Positions 34,847-43,399 of a stretch of 64,000 nt of DNA are shown here, piece after piece. Source of the DNA: CAWFGW01 sp963815495 (GTDB lineage Bacteria; Bacteroidota; Bacteroidia; Cytophagales; JAAEPT01). Every line of letters begins with the position of its first letter. Positions within the stretch are counted from its first letter, which is position 1. The notes under the pieces are model-generated. The model was not told the origin of the DNA. It was given only the letters and a program-made list of their open reading frames with translations, and did no database searches. Position numbers and translations under genes: made by a program. Location: the NCBI GenBank assembly GCA_963815495.1, contig CAWFGW010000012.1, forward strand, positions 4,956-68,955. The letters run 5' to 3'.

Positions 34847-36913
34847 ATGCGCTTTATTCAGTTTTCCCTTCTGGCTCTTGTCATTTTATTTACTTTCTCT
34901 TGTGTCAACAAAGCCACTAAGTTCTACAACCGGGGCTTACAAAAGTTCGACATGGAAGAGTTTGAGTTTGCGGCAGAAAACATGAAGCAAGCGCTTACCT
35001 ATGGAGCTCCCCCTTCTTCAACAAATTATTACATTGCCGAATCTTATCGCCAATCAAACCGATTGCACGAAGCTGAGCAATATTATGCTAAAGCGTTAGA
35101 GGCTGGAAACCGAGACGAACATGTTCATTTTTATTATGCCTTCGCGCAAAAATCCAACGGGAATTATTTGGGTGCCTATAAGACCTTAAAAGCCTACTTA
35201 AAATATGGCTCCAATCCAGAATATATTGAGCGCGCTAAACACGAAATCAAAAACCTGAAAGAGTTAGAAGTATTAGCCTACAAAAAACGCTTTTACGAAG
35301 TTAAGAACTTCAAAGACCTCAACACCATAGGTGGTGAGTTCTCTCCAATGATGAGAGGCGATGAAATGTACTTCACCTCTTCACGTGGCGAAGGACCAAT
35401 GTTTCCTGGTCAAGGAACTCGGTTTACCGACATCTATAAATGGCGATTTGATGGCTTTAACAAGTTTTCTGGTGCTGCCGTACCAGTTTCTGAAGCCATT
35501 AATGTGCCACATACTCACGAAGCTACAGCTACTTTTTCCCCTGATGGAAAAACAATGATTTTTTCAAGAAGTAACAGTGGAAAGAAAAATGACATCACCC
35601 AAGAAGTCGACTTATTTGAAAGTAAGTTTGAAGCTGGCTATTGGACAGAACCCGTACGTTTAAAAATCAGCAATTCCAACACATGGGACTCCAACCCATG
35701 CTTTAGTGTAGATGGGACAAAACTGTATTTCTCATCCAACAGAAGCGGTGGTTTTGGTGGTGATGATATTTGGTTCGCTACAAAAAATGAGGATGGGGAA
35801 TGGGACTTTACAGAAAACATGGGTAAACCAGTTAACACGGATGGAAATGATGTATTCCCTTATGAACGACCAGATGGACGTTTCTTCTTTGCTTCTGATG
35901 GTCACCCAGGATATGGCGAATTAGATTTATTTGAAGTACTTATTACGCAAGATGGTTCGAAAACTGTCAGAAATTTAGGTAAGCCAATCAACACGAACAA
36001 AGATGATTTCGGAATTACGTTCAGTAAAGAAGACATTGGCTATTTTTCTTCTAACCGCCCTGGAGGAGTTGGAGATGATGACATCTACTATTTTGAATTT
36101 GAAAACATCGCCAACAATCCGTGTTGCATCAACTTTGATTCGTGTTGTATTATCAAATTAATTTTAACGGGTGAAGTTTTTGGAAAAAAAGTGGATGAGA
36201 AAGGCCAAGTAACCAGTGAAGAAATCATATTGCCCAACTCACAGGTGATTTTAGCGGACTCGACAGGAAAAACATTGGCTACAACTGTAGCCGACTCCAA
36301 CGGAAAGTTTGTCTTTCAATTGTTAGCAGAGACAAAGTACATTTTAAAAGCCTCACAAAAGGGTTACGTTACCAAAGAACAAGAATACTCTACCAAAGGC
36401 ATGTCCTTAACACCTGAGCAGTTAAAGTTCCAAGACAGTGATGTGTTTGTGCAAGCGAAAATTGTCTTAGAGCCTATTACTAAAGGATTAGTTATTGAAT
36501 TCCCAGCTATTTATTATGATTATAACAAATGGTCTATCCGACCTGATGCAGCAAAAGTGTTGGACTTAATGGTAAAAGCTATGATCGATAACCCTACCAT
36601 TTTGGTTGAAATTGGTTCACATACCGACTCTCAAGGTAGTGCTGACTACAACCAGAAATTGTCTCAGAACAGAGCTGAATCAGCGGTGAAATATATTTTA
36701 AGTAAAGGGATTCCTGCCAACAGATTACAAGCCAAAGGTTATGGCGAAGAAAAACCAAGGTTTTTGGAGGAAGCGAAAAGTGGTTTCCCAGCTGGAACAA
36801 GATTATCTGTGGAGTACATTGCTTCGCTTAAAGACAAAGAAAAAATTGCAGCTGCCCACCAGTTAAATCGTAGAACTGATTTTACAATTGTAGGGGTTTT
36901 GGAGGAAGAGTAA
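34847..36913 (+). CDS. PorE-like OmpA/TPR/PD40 lipoprotein
   Basis: The start is placed at ATG 34847, giving a lipoprotein of about 688 residues with lipobox LFTFSC; an upstream start at 34784 adds basic residues before the signal. Domain order is a TPR-like helical region (FYNRGLQKFDMEEFEFAAEN) and PD40 WD40-like propeller repeats (ATFSPDGKTMIFSRS, CFSVDGTKLYFSSNRSGG). A carboxypeptidase-like regulatory domain (VILADSTGKTLATT) and an OmpA-type peptidoglycan-binding domain (VEIGSHTDSQGSADYNQKLS) complete the protein. This is the architecture described for PorE, a T9SS outer-membrane component. Paralogues with this build exist in many genomes, so the exact member is uncertain. Confidence 0.82.
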   Translation: MRFIQFSLLALVILFTFSCVNKATKFYNRGLQKFDMEEFEFAAENMKQALTYGAPPSSTNYYIAESYRQSNRLHEAEQYYAKALEAGNRDEHVHFYYAFAQKSNGNYLGAYKTLKAYLKYGSNPEYIERAKHEIKNLKELEVLAYKKRFYEVKNFKDLNTIGGEFSPMMRGDEMYFTSSRGEGPMFPGQGTRFTDIYKWRFDGFNKFSGAAVPVSEAINVPHTHEATATFSPDGKTMIFSRSNSGKKNDITQEVDLFESKFEAGYWTEPVRLKISNSNTWDSNPCFSVDGTKLYFSSNRSGGFGGDDIWFATKNEDGEWDFTENMGKPVNTDGNDVFPYERPDGRFFFASDGHPGYGELDLFEVLITQDGSKTVRNLGKPINTNKDDFGITFSKEDIGYFSSNRPGGVGDDDIYYFEFENIANNPCCINFDSCCIIKLILTGEVFGKKVDEKGQVTSEEIILPNSQVILADSTGKTLATTVADSNGKFVFQLLAETKYILKASQKGYVTKEQEYSTKGMSLTPEQLKFQDSDVFVQAKIVLEPITKGLVIEFPAIYYDYNKWSIRPDAAKVLDLMVKAMIDNPTILVEIGSHTDSQGSADYNQKLSQNRAESAVKYILSKGIPANRLQAKGYGEEKPRFLEEAKSGFPAGTRLSVEYIASLKDKEKIAAAHQLNRRTDFTIVGVLEEE

Positions 36914-37047
36914 TTCATTACACTCTCTTTTCTTTACCAACATTACCTATTTTACTTTTTCCTTATCTTGAGGATATAGTAAATAAAAAAATACTGAGTG
37001 AGGCGTTAATGTGATAGTAGCCCTAGGAGTATAAGCCTAGCCTATAC

Positions 37048-38529
37048 TTATTTATTTGCTTTTTGGTCTAAAACATATTCTGCATCTAATATTAACATCT
37101 CTTCTAGAGAAACGCCTCTTATAACCGCCTTCTGCTCTACTTGCTTCAACCAACTTTCCGATTTCTTTATTTCACGAACTATATCTTCTACCTCAAGCTT
37201 TTTAAGCTCTTTCTCATACTCTTCATTTGCTAAATAAATAGCATCTAACTCCACCATTTCTTCAAATGTAATTCCTTTCGCTAACGCTTTCTCACGAATA
37301 CTCTTTTTCCAAATCTCATCTTTTCCAATCTCTTTTATAAAATGTTGAACTAATTCAAGTTTTCTTTCTTTTGCTTTAGCCTTTTTCAAATCAAAAATTT
37401 CATCATCAATAGCTAAAAATGGACGAGTATCATCAATAAACCCGAAAGGGAATTTACTAAAATTGGCTTCTGTAGTCATTAAGATAAAGTACTTATTCTC
37501 ATCTATTTCTTTCGCCATATTCAATTCATCAGCAGGCATTGAATTTTGGTATTGATCATAGGCAGTATTATTATAAAAAAGAAATTTTGAATTATTACGC
37601 ATGAATTCGGAAGGGAAATTAAACGTGTAAAAATTCCAATAAAAGCTATCCGAAATAACTAATCCGGGAATTTTTTGTTCTTCCTTCAATTCAGTAGGTT
37701 CAAGGTTTGGGTATGCCAGTTTGTATCTGTCCAGTTCGAAAAATAAGTTAAGGTCATTTTCTAAATCAGTATCAGAACCCACTACACTGTCTTTTAAAAC
37801 CACATTATTCCAGTTTAAATGGGGAAGCGCTTCTCCACTTAATAATGGGAGCTTTTTAATAATTTCATTTGCTGCCACCTCCGCACCATACGTACTCCAA
37901 TGTATACCTGTTTGAGGAAAAATTGGATATTCTGATTTCTTTTGGCTCAAGAAAAAAGCGTTAAAATCGATATGATTGATTTCTAATTCGTTGAATTGCT
38001 TTAGAAACAAATCATAATTTGAGGTAGCTAATGTGTATTTACTGTATTTTTCAGGTAAATAATCGGGTAATAATCGGGCTTTATTAGGGGCTATAACAAC
38101 TAAAAGATGCTTATTTCGTTTTGAAAGTGCATTCTGAAGTGCTTTAATTTGATAAGCAATATCTTTAACTTTTTGATCCCCTAAGCAATCTAGCCCAGCA
38201 TATGCCTCAAAATACCCCCAAGTGTATAGTTGTCCCTCTTTTCCTAACTCCACATAAGAAGTTGACTGGTGAAAGACTGAATACATTACTTGATTCCTCG
38301 CTCTTACGAACCATGGTCTAAAACCTATTTCAAATTCAGTGAAATCATTTAATTTGTTTTGATACGACCCTGAAAACCAGCTATTAAAAGTTAAACTATC
38401 GGTGTCAGGCAATTCAATAGCGCCTGAAAGTGGTTTTACTTTAACTAAAGGTAAAACACGCTGTATCAATGGAGCGATTAACAGCAACATTGTAATGGTA
38501 AAGGATGCTATTTTAATGTTGTTCTTCAT
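37048..38529 (-). CDS. AlgJ/AlgX-like SGNH-type protein with C-terminal repeats
   Basis: This 493-residue protein has an N-terminal membrane anchor (IASFTITMLLLIAPLIQRVLP). The mature part has an SGNH-hydrolase-like layout: APNKARLLPDYLPEKY, TGIHWSTYGA and SDSFYWNFYTF (the Asp-His-Trp and Ser motifs of AlgJ/AlgX O-acetyltransferase partners). The C-terminus carries two copies of a helical repeat of about 32 residues, near 405-435 and 460-490, both with the pattern W-x5-KA-x2-(K/R)G-(I/V)-EEM-x2-LDA-x-Y. It starts inside the MBOAT stop (TAATG), so the two are co-translated. Confidence 0.75.
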   Translation of the reverse strand: MKNNIKIASFTITMLLLIAPLIQRVLPLVKVKPLSGAIELPDTDSLTFNSWFSGSYQNKLNDFTEFEIGFRPWFVRARNQVMYSVFHQSTSYVELGKEGQLYTWGYFEAYAGLDCLGDQKVKDIAYQIKALQNALSKRNKHLLVVIAPNKARLLPDYLPEKYSKYTLATSNYDLFLKQFNELEINHIDFNAFFLSQKKSEYPIFPQTGIHWSTYGAEVAANEIIKKLPLLSGEALPHLNWNNVVLKDSVVGSDTDLENDLNLFFELDRYKLAYPNLEPTELKEEQKIPGLVISDSFYWNFYTFNFPSEFMRNNSKFLFYNNTAYDQYQNSMPADELNMAKEIDENKYFILMTTEANFSKFPFGFIDDTRPFLAIDDEIFDLKKAKAKERKLELVQHFIKEIGKDEIWKKSIREKALAKGITFEEMVELDAIYLANEEYEKELKKLEVEDIVREIKKSESWLKQVEQKAVIRGVSLEEMLILDAEYVLDQKANK

Positions 38530-39944
38530 TAAAATTGGAAATATATAAAAGGATTAAAATTAGAAGAGGTGATACTACTAATAGATCCATAAAGTATAAC
38601 AACCGAAAGTACCATTATCACTACAACTTTTAAGGATGAATTTAAGGTAGTTGAAAATCGATTCCATTGTATATACAAATAATGGTTAAGTGGTAAAAAT
38701 GATAATAGCACACCTATGGTAAGTATAAAAATATCATAATTAGCCAGTTCAACCGGTTGAAAGTCAAAAGTGAATAAATCTTTTAAATATTCTCGTGTTG
38801 TGACCCAATCATCAATTCTAAAAAACACCCAACCAATAACTGTTAACAAAAAGGTAATAACAAGGCTTAAAGGCTTAAAAATTTTATATTTCTTATAGAG
38901 ATTCAACAAAAACAGTTTCTCTAGAATTAATAATAATCCGTGATAAGCTCCCCAAATCAAAAAATTCCATGCTGCGCCATGCCATATACCTGAAATTAAA
39001 AACACAATAATCAAGTTCACATAAAGCCTATTTTTGGATACTTTATTACCACCTAGTGGGATGTACAAATAATCCCTCATCCAACTTCCTAATGTAATAT
39101 GCCAACGGTGCCAAAATTCTGTAATACTTTTTGAAATATAAGGCGCATTAAAGTTTTCAGGAAAGTTAAAGCCCATCATTCTACCTAAACCAATAGCCAT
39201 ATCAGAATAACCAGAGAAATCGAAGTAAATCTGAAAAGTATAAGCCAAAATTCCTACCCAGGCTTGGCTACTATTTAAATGTAACCCGTCCTGTTCTATA
39301 TATTGATCTGCTATATATCCTAAGGCATTTGCTAAAAGAACTTTTTTAGCTAAACCAACTGTAAAACGGAAAAAACCTAATATTTTATTATCAATATTGC
39401 GTTCATTATTTTCCCGATCAACAATTTCATCAGCAATATCTTTAAACCTAACAATTGGGCCGGCAATGAGCTGAGGAAACAAAATCACAAACAACAAATA
39501 ATCTGAGTATTTACGTAACGGGGCTTTAACTTCCCGATATACATCTACTACATAACTAATTTTTTGAAAGGTAAAAAAAGAGATTCCAATGGGTAATAGT
39601 ACTTGCTCAAATGACAAAGAACTAAAATTAGCCGAAATCAAATTTGCAACAAAAAAATTAAAATACTTGAAGTAAAACAGCAAGCCTGCATTAGCCAAAA
39701 TGGAAATTGACAACAAAAACCGATTAGTTTTTAAAGTGTTTTTTTCAGCAATATGCAGCGCTACATAATAATCAAGTAGGGTGGATAATAACAATACAAA
39801 AATAAATGATGGGGCTCCCCAGGAATAAAAAAATAAACTAGCTGCTAAAGCTGTATAATTTCTCCATTTTATAGGAGTAACATAATAACATAATAAAAAA
39901 ATGGGCAGAAAATATAAAATAAAAATACTACTACTGAATACCAT
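38529..39944 (-). CDS. MBOAT family O-acyltransferase (AlgI-like)
   Basis: This 471-residue polytopic membrane protein has the MBOAT pattern: YYVALHIAEKN, FPQLIAGPIVRFKDI, FDFSGYSDMAIGLGRMMGF, ITEFWHRWHITLGSWMRDY and the catalytic His in GIWHGAAWNFLIWGAYHG. Such proteins pass acetyl groups across the inner membrane for O-acetylation of exopolysaccharides. The partner is the AlgJ-like gene directly downstream. The acceptor polysaccharide is not encoded here. Confidence 0.92.
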   Translation of the reverse strand: MVFSSSIFILYFLPIFLLCYYVTPIKWRNYTALAASLFFYSWGAPSFIFVLLLSTLLDYYVALHIAEKNTLKTNRFLLSISILANAGLLFYFKYFNFFVANLISANFSSLSFEQVLLPIGISFFTFQKISYVVDVYREVKAPLRKYSDYLLFVILFPQLIAGPIVRFKDIADEIVDRENNERNIDNKILGFFRFTVGLAKKVLLANALGYIADQYIEQDGLHLNSSQAWVGILAYTFQIYFDFSGYSDMAIGLGRMMGFNFPENFNAPYISKSITEFWHRWHITLGSWMRDYLYIPLGGNKVSKNRLYVNLIIVFLISGIWHGAAWNFLIWGAYHGLLLILEKLFLLNLYKKYKIFKPLSLVITFLLTVIGWVFFRIDDWVTTREYLKDLFTFDFQPVELANYDIFILTIGVLLSFLPLNHYLYIQWNRFSTTLNSSLKVVVIMVLSVVILYGSISSITSSNFNPFIYFQF

Positions 39945-40221
39945 TTATACGTTTGAGCTAGAGTATAAAGCTATGCAAAATACTTAAAATCTAATAACCT
40001 GATTTATAAATTCTATTCCAGACCTACAGGACTTTATTAACATTTATTGATAAAATAATTACTAAATCACAAACTCACAGAGTGTCAAATTTTTATAGCG
40101 GTTCACAATACTTTTTCTCTAATTGTTATTTAAAGAGATTATTTTTTGTCATATTTTGGACTGTAGCAAAAGAGGGAAATATTCACACCTACATATGGGA
40201 TCGAAATTATCTTTCAATAGT

Positions 40222-40806
40222 TTATCCCTTAACAACCTCCCTTATTCTCAAAAAATTATCCTGAATCTTTGTCACACGAATCTCCTCCCAAATAGTACCA
40301 AATAAAACTACTCCTGCAAAACCTAATTGCTTTGCTTTTAAAGCTGTCTCATGTGAAATCCCCCCTAAAGCGTATAGCGGAAAGGGTGTTTCTTCATTGA
40401 GTTGTTGTAATTCCTTTTCATCAAAGTCTGCTTGATACCCAGCTTTTGAAATGGATGGAAAGATGGGGCTTAGAAAACCGAAACTGTACGGGTGTTGGTT
40501 GTTTTTAATCTCTTCGATAGAATGAAACGACTTACTCTGTGTTCCATCAAAAGTAGGGTCAAACTCAGAATTTGTTGTATGATGAATGCCACAAGGAGCA
40601 TAGGTTTCTTTTAAATTATGATGAGAATGGACACTTGTTTTGTTTCTGAATTCCTTCCGTACACGATTCAAACAATTTTTAACCTGATCAAACGTGGCTT
40701 CGGGTCTCCGCACATGATAGCGGTCGACACCTTGCTCCAACAACCAATCCATGGTGTCATATTCGCCCATAACTGGAGTTGGTGGGGAGAGAACTATTAT
40801 TTTCAT
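40222..40806 (-). CDS. thiE: Thiamine phosphate synthase family protein (ThiE/TenI)
   Basis: This TIM-barrel protein of about 194 residues starts at ATG 40806; a longer upstream start would add 12 residues. Visible motifs are MKIIVLSPPTPVMGE, YHVRRPEATFDQVKN, FGFLSPIFPSISKAGY and YALGGISHETALKAKQLGFAGVVLFG. ThiE joins HMP pyrophosphate and thiazole phosphate to make thiamine phosphate; TenI paralogues isomerise the thiazole. It follows thiC by 77 bp in the same direction under the TPP riboswitch, so a role in thiamine synthesis is secure. Confidence 0.82.
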   Translation of the reverse strand: MKIIVLSPPTPVMGEYDTMDWLLEQGVDRYHVRRPEATFDQVKNCLNRVRKEFRNKTSVHSHHNLKETYAPCGIHHTTNSEFDPTFDGTQSKSFHSIEEIKNNQHPYSFGFLSPIFPSISKAGYQADFDEKELQQLNEETPFPLYALGGISHETALKAKQLGFAGVVLFGTIWEEIRVTKIQDNFLRIREVVKG

Positions 40807-40883
40807 AGAAACAAGATGCAAGATACAAGAGTCAAGAAGCAAGACAAGGTAATCTTGGATCTTGACTCTAATTTCTTGGTTCT

Positions 40884-42755
40884 CTATTGTGGTATATAAA
40901 CTTCAGCTCCTTTGTCAGCAAATTCTTTCGCTTTTTCTTCCATTCCTTTTTGAATGGCTTCTTCGCTATCAAGTCCGTTAGCAGCAGCGTAGTCACGAAC
41001 ATCTTGTGTGATTCGCATTGAACAGAAGTTTGGACCACACATGGAGCAGAAATGAGCCACTTTTGCACCTTCAGCAGGTAATGTTTCATCGTGGTATTCA
41101 CGAGCAGTATCTGGGTCAAGACCTAAATTAAATTGATCTTCCCAACGGAATTCGAAACGCGCTAAACTCAAGGCGTTGTCTCTATGTTGGGCGCCTGGGT
41201 GACCTTTGGCTAAATCGGCAGCGTGAGCAGCTAATTTGTATGTGATAACCCCTACCTTTACATCGTCTCTATTTGGAAGGCCTAAGTGTTCTTTTGGTGT
41301 TACGTAACATAACATTGCCGTGCCGTACCAACCAATCATGGCAGCACCAATACCAGAGGTAATGTGATCATATCCTGGAGCGATATCCGTGGTTAATGGA
41401 CCTAAGGTATAGAAAGGTGCTTCACCACACACTTCCAACTGTTTGTCCATATTTTCTTTGATCATGTGCATTGGTATATGACCTGGACCTTCGATAATAG
41501 TTTGGATATCGTGTTTCCAGGCAATTTTTGTTAACTCACCCAGTGTTTCTAATTCACCAAATTGAGCGGCATCATTTGCATCTGCAATACAACCCGGACG
41601 AAGTCCATCACCTAATGAGAATGCTACGTCATATGCTTTCATAATTTCACAAATCTCCTCGAAGTGTGTGTATAAGAAACTTTCTTTATGGTGTGACAGA
41701 CACCACTTAGCCATAATAGAACCACCACGAGAAACGATTCCTGTGATTCGTTTTGCTGTTAATGGAATATAGCGTAATAAAACACCTGCATGAATCGTAA
41801 AATAATCGACTCCTTGTTCTGCTTGTTCAATTAAGGTATCTCTGAATATTTCCCACGTCAGATCTTCAGCCTTACCATTTACTTTTTCTAGTGCTTGATA
41901 AATCGGCACTGTACCAATCGGCACTGGTGAGTTTCTGATAATCCACTCACGCGTTTCATGGATATTTTTACCAGTAGATAAATCCATGATGGTATCTGCA
42001 CCCCAACGGCAAGACCAAACAGTTTTTTCAACTTCTTCTTCAATAGAAGACGTTGTAGCTGAGTTTCCAATGTTGGCATTGATTTTCACTAAGAAGTTAC
42101 GACCAATAATCATTGGTTCACTTTCAGGGTGGTTGATGTTGTTCGGAATAATTGCTCTACCTCTTGCAACTTCTTCTCTTACGAATTCCGGGGTAATATA
42201 TTTTTTAGGTGTGCTTGCGCCAAAGTTTTGACCAGGATGTTGTTTAGCTAACTCGTTAACTTCGTCAATGCGTTGGTTTTCACGAATAGCGATGTACTCC
42301 ATTTCTGGCGTAATCATGCCTTTGCGTGCATAGTGCATTTGAGAAACATTTTGTCCTGCTTTTGCTCGCAACGGTTTTTTGATGTGTTCAAAACGAAGAT
42401 GCGCTAACTCAGGTCGTTCAGCTTGCTTTCTGCCGTACTCTGAAGAAAGTTGATCCAATTGTTCAACATCACCTCTGTCCATGATCCATTGTTCTCTCAA
42501 ACGAGGAATCCCTTTGCGTACATCAATATCAATAGCTGGATCGGTATAAGGGCCAGATGTATCATATACGGTGACAGGTTGGTTTTTTTGAGCAGGCTTG
42601 CTCTTGTCCATTTTATTAATAGTGTCGCTCAATGAGATTTCTCTCATGGCTACTTTAATATCGTGCAACTCTCCTGAAACGTATATTTTCTTCGATGCTG
42701 GAAAACCGTCTCTAGTGATGGTTGCTTGCGTGGGTATTTTTTCTTCTCTTGCCAT
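40884..42755 (-). CDS. thiC: Phosphomethylpyrimidine synthase
   Basis: This radical-SAM-type enzyme makes the thiamine pyrimidine HMP-P from aminoimidazole ribotide. The 623-residue protein contains ARGRAIIPNNINHPESEPM, NIGNSATTSSIEEEVEK, DYFTIHAGVLLRY and the C-terminal cluster motif CSMCGPNFCSM, which holds the CxxC-x4-C ligands. Normal length. It lies in the operon thiS-thiC-thiE. Confidence 0.97.
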   Translation of the reverse strand: MAREEKIPTQATITRDGFPASKKIYVSGELHDIKVAMREISLSDTINKMDKSKPAQKNQPVTVYDTSGPYTDPAIDIDVRKGIPRLREQWIMDRGDVEQLDQLSSEYGRKQAERPELAHLRFEHIKKPLRAKAGQNVSQMHYARKGMITPEMEYIAIRENQRIDEVNELAKQHPGQNFGASTPKKYITPEFVREEVARGRAIIPNNINHPESEPMIIGRNFLVKINANIGNSATTSSIEEEVEKTVWSCRWGADTIMDLSTGKNIHETREWIIRNSPVPIGTVPIYQALEKVNGKAEDLTWEIFRDTLIEQAEQGVDYFTIHAGVLLRYIPLTAKRITGIVSRGGSIMAKWCLSHHKESFLYTHFEEICEIMKAYDVAFSLGDGLRPGCIADANDAAQFGELETLGELTKIAWKHDIQTIIEGPGHIPMHMIKENMDKQLEVCGEAPFYTLGPLTTDIAPGYDHITSGIGAAMIGWYGTAMLCYVTPKEHLGLPNRDDVKVGVITYKLAAHAADLAKGHPGAQHRDNALSLARFEFRWEDQFNLGLDPDTAREYHDETLPAEGAKVAHFCSMCGPNFCSMRITQDVRDYAAANGLDSEEAIQKGMEEKAKEFADKGAEVYIPQ

Positions 42756-42858
42756 GTTTTGAGTATTGAGATGTTAGTAATGAGATTTGAGATTATTAGT
42801 ATTTAGACAATAGATTTTCAAACAAACTCTTGGTTCTTGAATCTAGCATCTTGGTTCT

Positions 42859-43062
42859 CTAACCTCCTTGCGTTGCTTTAATAATTGTTACTTTATCGTT
42901 TTCATTTAATTGATAAGCACTCCATTCGTCTTTACGAATCACCACATTGTTTATTGCTACCGCGGCTCCTTTTTGAGCGTTGATAGACAACTCTTCCAAT
43001 AAACCAGTGATGTTCTGATTTGGTGATGTTGATGTTGATGTGTTGTTTACGAGTACTTGCAT
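42859..43062 (-). CDS. thiS: Sulfur carrier protein ThiS
   Basis: This 67-residue ubiquitin-like protein starts MQVLVNNTSTSTS and ends IIKATQGG; the C-terminal di-glycine is thiocarboxylated to supply sulfur for the thiazole. The strand KVTIIKA and the core AVAINNVVI fit the beta-grasp fold. It is the first gene after the TPP riboswitch. thiG, thiH and thiF are not in this window. Confidence 0.9.
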   Translation of the reverse strand: MQVLVNNTSTSTSPNQNITGLLEELSINAQKGAAVAINNVVIRKDEWSAYQLNENDKVTIIKATQGG

Positions 43063-43098
43063 TGTTTTATTAGACTGTCTTTCCGATCTCTAACCTTA

Positions 43099-43122
43099 AT
43101 TCTGAGCGAAGCGAAGAATCTC
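43099..43122. repeat. REP-like palindromic element in the thi leader
   Basis: The sequence starting ATTCTGAGCGAAGCG and ending AAGAATCTC matches the widespread REP-like pattern seen in Bacteroidota and other phyla. It is an imperfect palindrome (ATTCT/AGAAT outer arms). A matching end, GGAATGACG, lies about 65 bp to the right, so a decayed element may span 43099-43195. It is inside the untranslated leader of thiS. Confidence 0.5.
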
Positions 43123-43230
43123 TTAATAGAAACTCGTGCTACAACATGCGATCCAGCTATTTTGAGAAAAACAAAACTCTGGAATGACGTTTTTTTTAGG
43201 TTTAAGGTATAAGAAGGTTCTTGGAAGTTT

Positions 43231-43257
43231 AAAAGTGGAGAGGTTTCTCCGACTTTT
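43231..43257 (-). promoter_or_regulatory. Hairpin competing with TPP riboswitch P1
   Basis: On the minus strand AAAAGT-C-GGAGA pairs with TCTCC-ACTTTT (11 pairs, one bulge, loop AACC). The first arm is also the 3' strand of riboswitch stem P1, so the two structures exclude each other. This may be the antiterminator or other expression platform of the thi riboswitch. The regulatory direction cannot be read from sequence alone. Confidence 0.45.
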
Positions 43258-43333
43258 CCCTACGCCCGCACAATCGGGATCAGGTTCCAAGGGTGCTTCT
43301 CAGTCGCGATAAAATCGGGACGCCCCTAAAGTC
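43251..43333 (-). promoter_or_regulatory. TPP riboswitch (THI element)
   Basis: On the minus strand the conserved blocks appear in order: GGGGCG, CTGAGA, ACCCTTGGAACCTGATC and GCGTAGGGAA. The outer stem P1 is formed by GACTTT and AAAGTC. It is placed just upstream of thiS, and transcription probably starts within a few bases of it. It controls thiS-thiC-thiE in response to thiamine pyrophosphate. Confidence 0.95.
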
Positions 43334-43338
43334 TTTCT

Positions 43339-43369
43339 CAAATATAGTCGTTCGAGAGTAGGTTAACAA
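43339..43369 (-). promoter_or_regulatory. Promoter of the thiamine operon
   Basis: On the minus strand TTG (43369-43367), a 20-bp spacer and TATATTTG (43346-43339) match TTG-N19-21-TAnnTTTG. The predicted start falls at the riboswitch 5' end, as expected. Confidence 0.75.
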
Positions 43370-43399
43370 GTATTTAAAGGCTTCTGTTTCAGAACAAAC

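Noticed and set aside
36914..37047. CTAGG/CCTAG short hairpin after the PorE-like gene as a terminator
   Set aside because: The stem is only five pairs with an eight-base loop and no T-run.
40082..40305. Two short plus-strand open frames in the spacer left of the MBOAT gene and at the thiE end
   Set aside because: They overlap each other in different frames, partly lie antisense to thiE, and have no signal or family resemblance.
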